DNA from: JAZKDW01 sp040387375
GTDB taxonomy: Bacteria > Pseudomonadota > Gammaproteobacteria > Burkholderiales > Burkholderiaceae_D
NCBI GenBank assembly: GCA_040387375.1
Contig: JAZKDW010000001.1
Coordinates: forward strand, 59,629 to 123,628
Reading direction: 5' to 3'
DNA length: 64,000 bases
The translations under genes and the position numbers were made by a program. This document shows, in pieces, positions 61,188-64,000 of this stretch; position 1 is the first letter of the stretch, and each line of letters opens with the position of its first letter. Below the pieces are notes generated by a model that was not told where the DNA came from, ran no database searches, and was given only the letters and a program-made list of their open reading frames with translations.

Positions 61188-62093
61188 TCAGGGGTGCGGT
61201 TGTCCATCAGGCGCCTGGTTTGCGCGACGTAACATATCGCAAAAAAACTCCGCGGCGGGGGTCAACGGCATGCCGAATCTTCGGACAAGCACCGAGCGCG
61301 GCCCCCTGATTGCCGTCTTTAATTGAATAGTCGTCAAACCAAGCGGCGCTGCCAGCCTGGCAAGCGGATAAGGAACCAGCGCGAGCAGGTCCGAATTCAT
61401 CACAGACAGCGCAATTGACTGGATAGTGCCGGCCAACATGGCGACGCGCGGCGGCGTCACGTTTTGCTGGCTGAAGGCCAATGTCAGATTGTCGACTTCA
61501 TGTCCAGTTGTCGCACCCAACCATTCTGCATCCTTCAAATCATCCAGCGACTGCACGCCCGATAGCGGATGGCCCTTGCGCGCAATGATCATCAAGTGGT
61601 TCTCGTACAAGTGTTCCGTAACAAGCTCGCTATCGATACCGGCTTCAGGTTCAGGGCCGATGTAGAAATCGATATTCCCGTCCTTCAGCCCGAGCTCAGC
61701 GCTCTTGTATTGCCCCTCGATCAATTGCAGCTGTACCCCGGGATAGCGCTGCAGGAACGGGGTAAGCGCAGCAGGCAACAGTTTTGCCTGCGCACCGCTT
61801 GACAGGCAGGCTACTACTGTCCCCATGCCTTCACCCTGCAATTGCGTGATCTCGTCGCGGGCGCGCTGCAGTTCGGCGAGGGCGGCACTCGCGCGCTGCA
61901 CGAAACGTTCACCCAGCGGCGTCAGCATGGCGCCGCGCGCATGGCGGTCGAACAGCAAAATGCCCAGGTCGCGCTCCAGTTCATGGATGCTGCGCGATAT
62001 CGCGGGTTGCGTCATGTGCAAATGACGGGCAGCGGCGCGGAAACTGCGTTTGTTTGCAACGGCGAGGACGTCCTTCAGCTGACTCAGTTTCAT
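61188..62093 (-). CDS. LysR-family regulator at the end of the oxygenase cluster
   Basis: 301 residues. The winged helix is MKLSQLKDVLAVANKRSFRAAARHLHMTQPAISRSIHEL (1-60), followed by a normal effector domain (VVACLSSGAQAKLLPAALTP, DFYIGPEPEAGIDSELVTEH). It is convergent with the receptor gene, so it does not share a divergent promoter with the cluster; its own promoter lies beside the MITE at 62116. It probably regulates the oxygenase operon from a distance, or itself (inference). Confidence 0.9.
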   Translation of the reverse strand: MKLSQLKDVLAVANKRSFRAAARHLHMTQPAISRSIHELERDLGILLFDRHARGAMLTPLGERFVQRASAALAELQRARDEITQLQGEGMGTVVACLSSGAQAKLLPAALTPFLQRYPGVQLQLIEGQYKSAELGLKDGNIDFYIGPEPEAGIDSELVTEHLYENHLMIIARKGHPLSGVQSLDDLKDAEWLGATTGHEVDNLTLAFSQQNVTPPRVAMLAGTIQSIALSVMNSDLLALVPYPLARLAAPLGLTTIQLKTAIRGPRSVLVRRFGMPLTPAAEFFCDMLRRANQAPDGQPHP

Positions 62094-62116
62094 GGCGATG
62101 TTCCCTTGTGCATTAA

Positions 62117-62273
62117 GAGCCTATCCCAGTAGGTCAAGTCGTCGTGGCGGGGCGCATTGCGTCCGGCACTGCGTTGTGTCTCCTTGCCATGGCTCGCCAT
62201 GTCGCGTCGCCACGCCTTGTTCCGAACGCAAATCACCTCCGCCACAACTGACTCGACCTACTGGGATAGGCTC
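62117..62273. mobile_element. MITE-like element with inverted repeats and TAA target duplication
   Basis: The ends read GAGCCTATCCCAGTAGGTC... and its inverse, with about 19 identical terminal bases and near-complementary sequence for some 35. TAA occurs directly outside both ends (62114-62116 and 62274-62276), fitting a 3-bp duplication of TNA type as produced by the IS1031/ISL2 side of the IS5 family. The interior of about 85 bp has no frame, so mobility would rest on a transposase elsewhere. It lies between the LysR promoter and sdhB. Confidence 0.75.
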
Positions 62274-62412
62274 TAAGGCGGCAATTCTGCCATCTTTTTC
62301 CCACCCGTTCCTGCCTTTGATGATCCAGGATGATCTTGTGTCGGCCCGGCGGCAATTTCTACGTGCCGCATGGTCTAATAAAATTAATCTTGTGTGACTC
62401 AAAAGGCCCGGT

Positions 62413-63129
62413 ATGAAAACGAAGCGCACTGTCGAACTGGAAATATACCGGTATGACCCTGACAAGGATACAAAACCTTATTTGCAGCACATGCAAGTGC
62501 AACTAGGACATGGCGACAACATGATGCTCGACGTGCTCATGCGCATCAAGGCCGATGTCGATGATACGTTATCGTTTCGCCGGTCCTGCCGGGAAGGTGT
62601 CTGCGGTTCGGATGGCATGAATCTCAACGGCAAGAACAGACTGGCCTGCGTGACCAACATCAATGAACTGCGTCAACCGATCATCGTGCGGCCCTTGCCG
62701 GGACTGCCGGTGGTGCGCGATCTGATGGTCGACTTCACGCAGTTCTGGAAGCAGTATCATTCGATCAAACCTTATCTGATCAACGACACGCCCCCACCGG
62801 AAAAGGAGCGCCTGCAATCGCCGGAGGAGCGGGATGCGCTGAACGGATTGTACGAATGCATCTTGTGCGCATGCTGCTCCACGGCCTGTCCGACCTTCTG
62901 GTGGAACCCGGATAAATTTGTCGGTCCGGCCGGCTTGCTGCAAGCCTACCGTTTCATTGCGGACAGCAGGGATACGGCAATCGGAGAGCGGCTCGATAAT
63001 CTCAACGATGCCTATCGCCTGTTCCGCTGCCGGACCATCATGAACTGCACGGATGTCTGTCCCAAAGGATTGAGCCCGGCCGCCGCGATCAGCAATATTC
63101 GCTCGCTGCTGGTGCAGCGTGCGGTGTGA
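62413..63129 (+). CDS. sdhB: Succinate dehydrogenase/fumarate reductase iron-sulfur subunit (isolated)
   Basis: 238 residues. The three cluster motifs are complete: [2Fe-2S] SCREGVCGSDGMNLNGKNRL, [4Fe-4S] CILCACCSTACPTFWW, and [3Fe-4S] CRTIMNCTDVCPKGLSP, very like E. coli SdhB. It normally needs SdhA and the membrane anchors SdhC and SdhD; none is in this window, and the neighbours are a LysR gene/MITE and an ankyrin protein rather than sdhA and sdhE/gltA. It may be a second copy or a displaced gene. AAAGG precedes the ATG. Confidence 0.92.
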   Translation: MKTKRTVELEIYRYDPDKDTKPYLQHMQVQLGHGDNMMLDVLMRIKADVDDTLSFRRSCREGVCGSDGMNLNGKNRLACVTNINELRQPIIVRPLPGLPVVRDLMVDFTQFWKQYHSIKPYLINDTPPPEKERLQSPEERDALNGLYECILCACCSTACPTFWWNPDKFVGPAGLLQAYRFIADSRDTAIGERLDNLNDAYRLFRCRTIMNCTDVCPKGLSPAAAISNIRSLLVQRAV

Positions 63130-63198
63130 AATCCATCTGCCAGCCGCGTTTGCCAATAAAATATAAAATGCTCGTCATGCCACCATCAGGAGCGCCCC

Positions 63199-63732
63199 AT
63201 GCATGACGAAAGCAAGAACGCAGCACCGGAACAAATGACCGATCAAGAAACCATTGCGTTCGCGCAGGAGGTTTTTCAGGTCGCCCGCCAGGGCAATGCC
63301 GACATGCTCGGCAGGCTGCTGGAAAAAGGCTTGCCGCCGAATTTGCGCAATCAGAAGGGGGATACCTTGCTGATGCTGGCCAGTTATCACGGCCACATCG
63401 ACGCGGTCAGGGTACTGCTTGCGCACAAGGCCGATCCCGAGATTGCGAACGATAACGGGCAAAGCCCGATGGCCGGCGCCGCCTTCAAGGGGAACCTGCC
63501 GATGTTAAGACTGTTGCTCGAGCACGGCGCCAATGTCGAAGGGGCTTCGCCGGACGGCAAGACGGCGTTGATGTTCGCGGCGATGTTCAACCATACCGAG
63601 GCGGTCGAGTTGCTGCTGGCGCACGGGGCTGATGACAGGGCGCGTGATATCAGCGGGGTGTCGGCGCTGGATATGGCGCAGAAGATGGGGGCAAAGGATA
63701 CGGCGGCGCAGCTCGCGAAGGTGTCGTTGTAG
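63199..63732 (+). CDS. Ankyrin-repeat protein
   Basis: 177 residues. At least four ankyrin units are visible, for example GDTLLMLASYHGHIDAVRVL, GQSPMAGAAFKGNLPMLRLL, GKTALMFAAMFNHTEAVELL, and a C-terminal ISGVSALDMAQKMGAKD. No signal peptide. Such small proteins bind partners; the partner is unknown. A similar protein next to catalase (AnkB) exists in other bacteria, but no catalase gene is nearby. Confidence 0.88.
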   Translation: MHDESKNAAPEQMTDQETIAFAQEVFQVARQGNADMLGRLLEKGLPPNLRNQKGDTLLMLASYHGHIDAVRVLLAHKADPEIANDNGQSPMAGAAFKGNLPMLRLLLEHGANVEGASPDGKTALMFAAMFNHTEAVELLLAHGADDRARDISGVSALDMAQKMGAKDTAAQLAKVSL

Positions 63733-63769
63733 CGTGTTCGTAACAGGTGCCAATGCTGACATTCGGTGG

Positions 63770-63985
63770 AAGGGTGTAGCAGGGGTTTCGTGAGGCATTG
63801 CCTCACGCCTGCGAAACGATATTCGCTTGCAAGCGAATATGCGCCCCTCGGCGGGCCCCCTCGGCGGGCCCCCCTGCAAGGGCTGGCCTTTTCCTCCCTA
63901 CGGACTGCTGTAGTCCGGGGCAGCACAGGTATCGGTTTCCTTCCAGTGCCAGCGGGTTATGGATTCCCGCTTTCGCGCACTGCTG
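63770..63985. repeat. Composite dispersed repeat, copy R3
   Basis: Shares GTAGCAGGGGTTTC and GCCTGCGAAACG with R1 and R2. Palindrome 1 is GTGAGGCATTGCCTCAC (63790-63806), identical to R1. Palindrome 2 is ATATTCGCTTGCAAGCGAATAT in shortened form: arms ATATTCG and CGAATAT around CTTGCAAG (63819-63840), whereas R1 has CACAGG and CCTGTG in the same place. A 13-bp unit TCGGCGGGCCCCC is duplicated at about 63848-63873, then a hairpin CGGACT-GCTGT-AGTCCG (63901-63917). The outer box GGTTATGGATTCCCGCTTTCGCG (63955-63977) is inverted relative to R1. The repeat runs close to the window end. Confidence 0.75.
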
Positions 63986-64000
63986 TCCGGAATAATTTTC

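Noticed and set aside
24458..63985. CRISPR array as explanation of the R1-R3 repeats
   Set aside because: Only three widely separated copies, no regular spacers and no cas genes in the window.
1..64000. tRNA, rRNA or prophage genes
   Set aside because: No cloverleaf-like, rRNA-like or phage structural sequence was recognised on either strand.

Overview
The window looks like chromosomal DNA of a betaproteobacterium of the order Burkholderiales, most likely Oxalobacteraceae (Herbaspirillum/Noviherbaspirillum/Collimonas side). This is inferred from high GC, the abundance of Bug-type (tripartite tricarboxylate family) periplasmic receptors, a class I GshA, a DUF748/AsmA-like giant protein, DUF6352 and DUF1289 proteins and the style of the catabolic operons. 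I see no rRNA, tRNA, prophage, CRISPR array or complete insertion sequence.

Layout. (1) 1-10.8 kb: an aromatic-type catabolic cluster. A plus-strand operon encodes the 3' part of a flavin monooxygenase, an aldo/keto reductase, an aldehyde dehydrogenase and a complete branched-chain-type ABC importer with a fused permease-ATPase. Facing it are a VanA-like Rieske oxygenase and a Bug receptor, each preceded by a copy of the same direct-repeat motif. (2) 11.3-18.3 kb: a lipoprotein hydrolase, a 1197-residue DUF748 protein and several small unassigned genes. (3) 18.5-31 kb: a signalling stretch with three diguanylate cyclases, one of them in a complete siaABCD operon, interrupted by the homogentisate operon (iclR-hmgA-fahA) with a tandem palindromic operator. 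(4) 31-37 kb: single genes (FAH-family hydrolase, DUF1289, an MFS carrier with a Met-rich extension, GST, a FeeM-type N-acyl amino acid synthase) plus two small secreted proteins. (5) 36.9-46.3 kb: a divergent LysR gene and a six-gene operon (Bug receptor, HyuA, HyuB, two creatinase-fold proteins, MmgE/PrpD) that looks like a transport-plus-hydrolysis pathway for a cyclic amide or ureide. (6) 46.3-57 kb: housekeeping and repair genes (DUF6352, APH-like kinase, PhaC-like hydrolase, HAD, M29/NicX-like, gshA, ada-alkB, MscS channel). (7) 57.1-62.1 kb: a second catabolic cluster (3-hydroxyisobutyrate-dehydrogenase-like enzyme, two-subunit ring-hydroxylating oxygenase, ABC receptor, LysR). (8) 62.1-64 kb: a MITE, an isolated sdhB and an ankyrin-repeat protein.

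The most unusual non-coding signal is a composite dispersed repeat present three times (about 24.46, 47.40 and 63.77 kb). A common frame carries hairpins whose arms differ between copies but stay self-complementary, and the hairpin module sits in different ATTCCC/GGGAAT boxes in different copies. Other regulatory-looking signals are twin direct-repeat sites in the first cluster, a perfect 34-bp palindrome at 11.28 kb, a perfect palindrome and a 10-bp tandem repeat before a diguanylate cyclase, a tandem palindrome before hmgA and a terminator-like hairpin just before the FeeM-type gene.

Limits: all functions are read from motifs and general family resemblance without any search. Substrates of the catabolic clusters are inferred only to class level.
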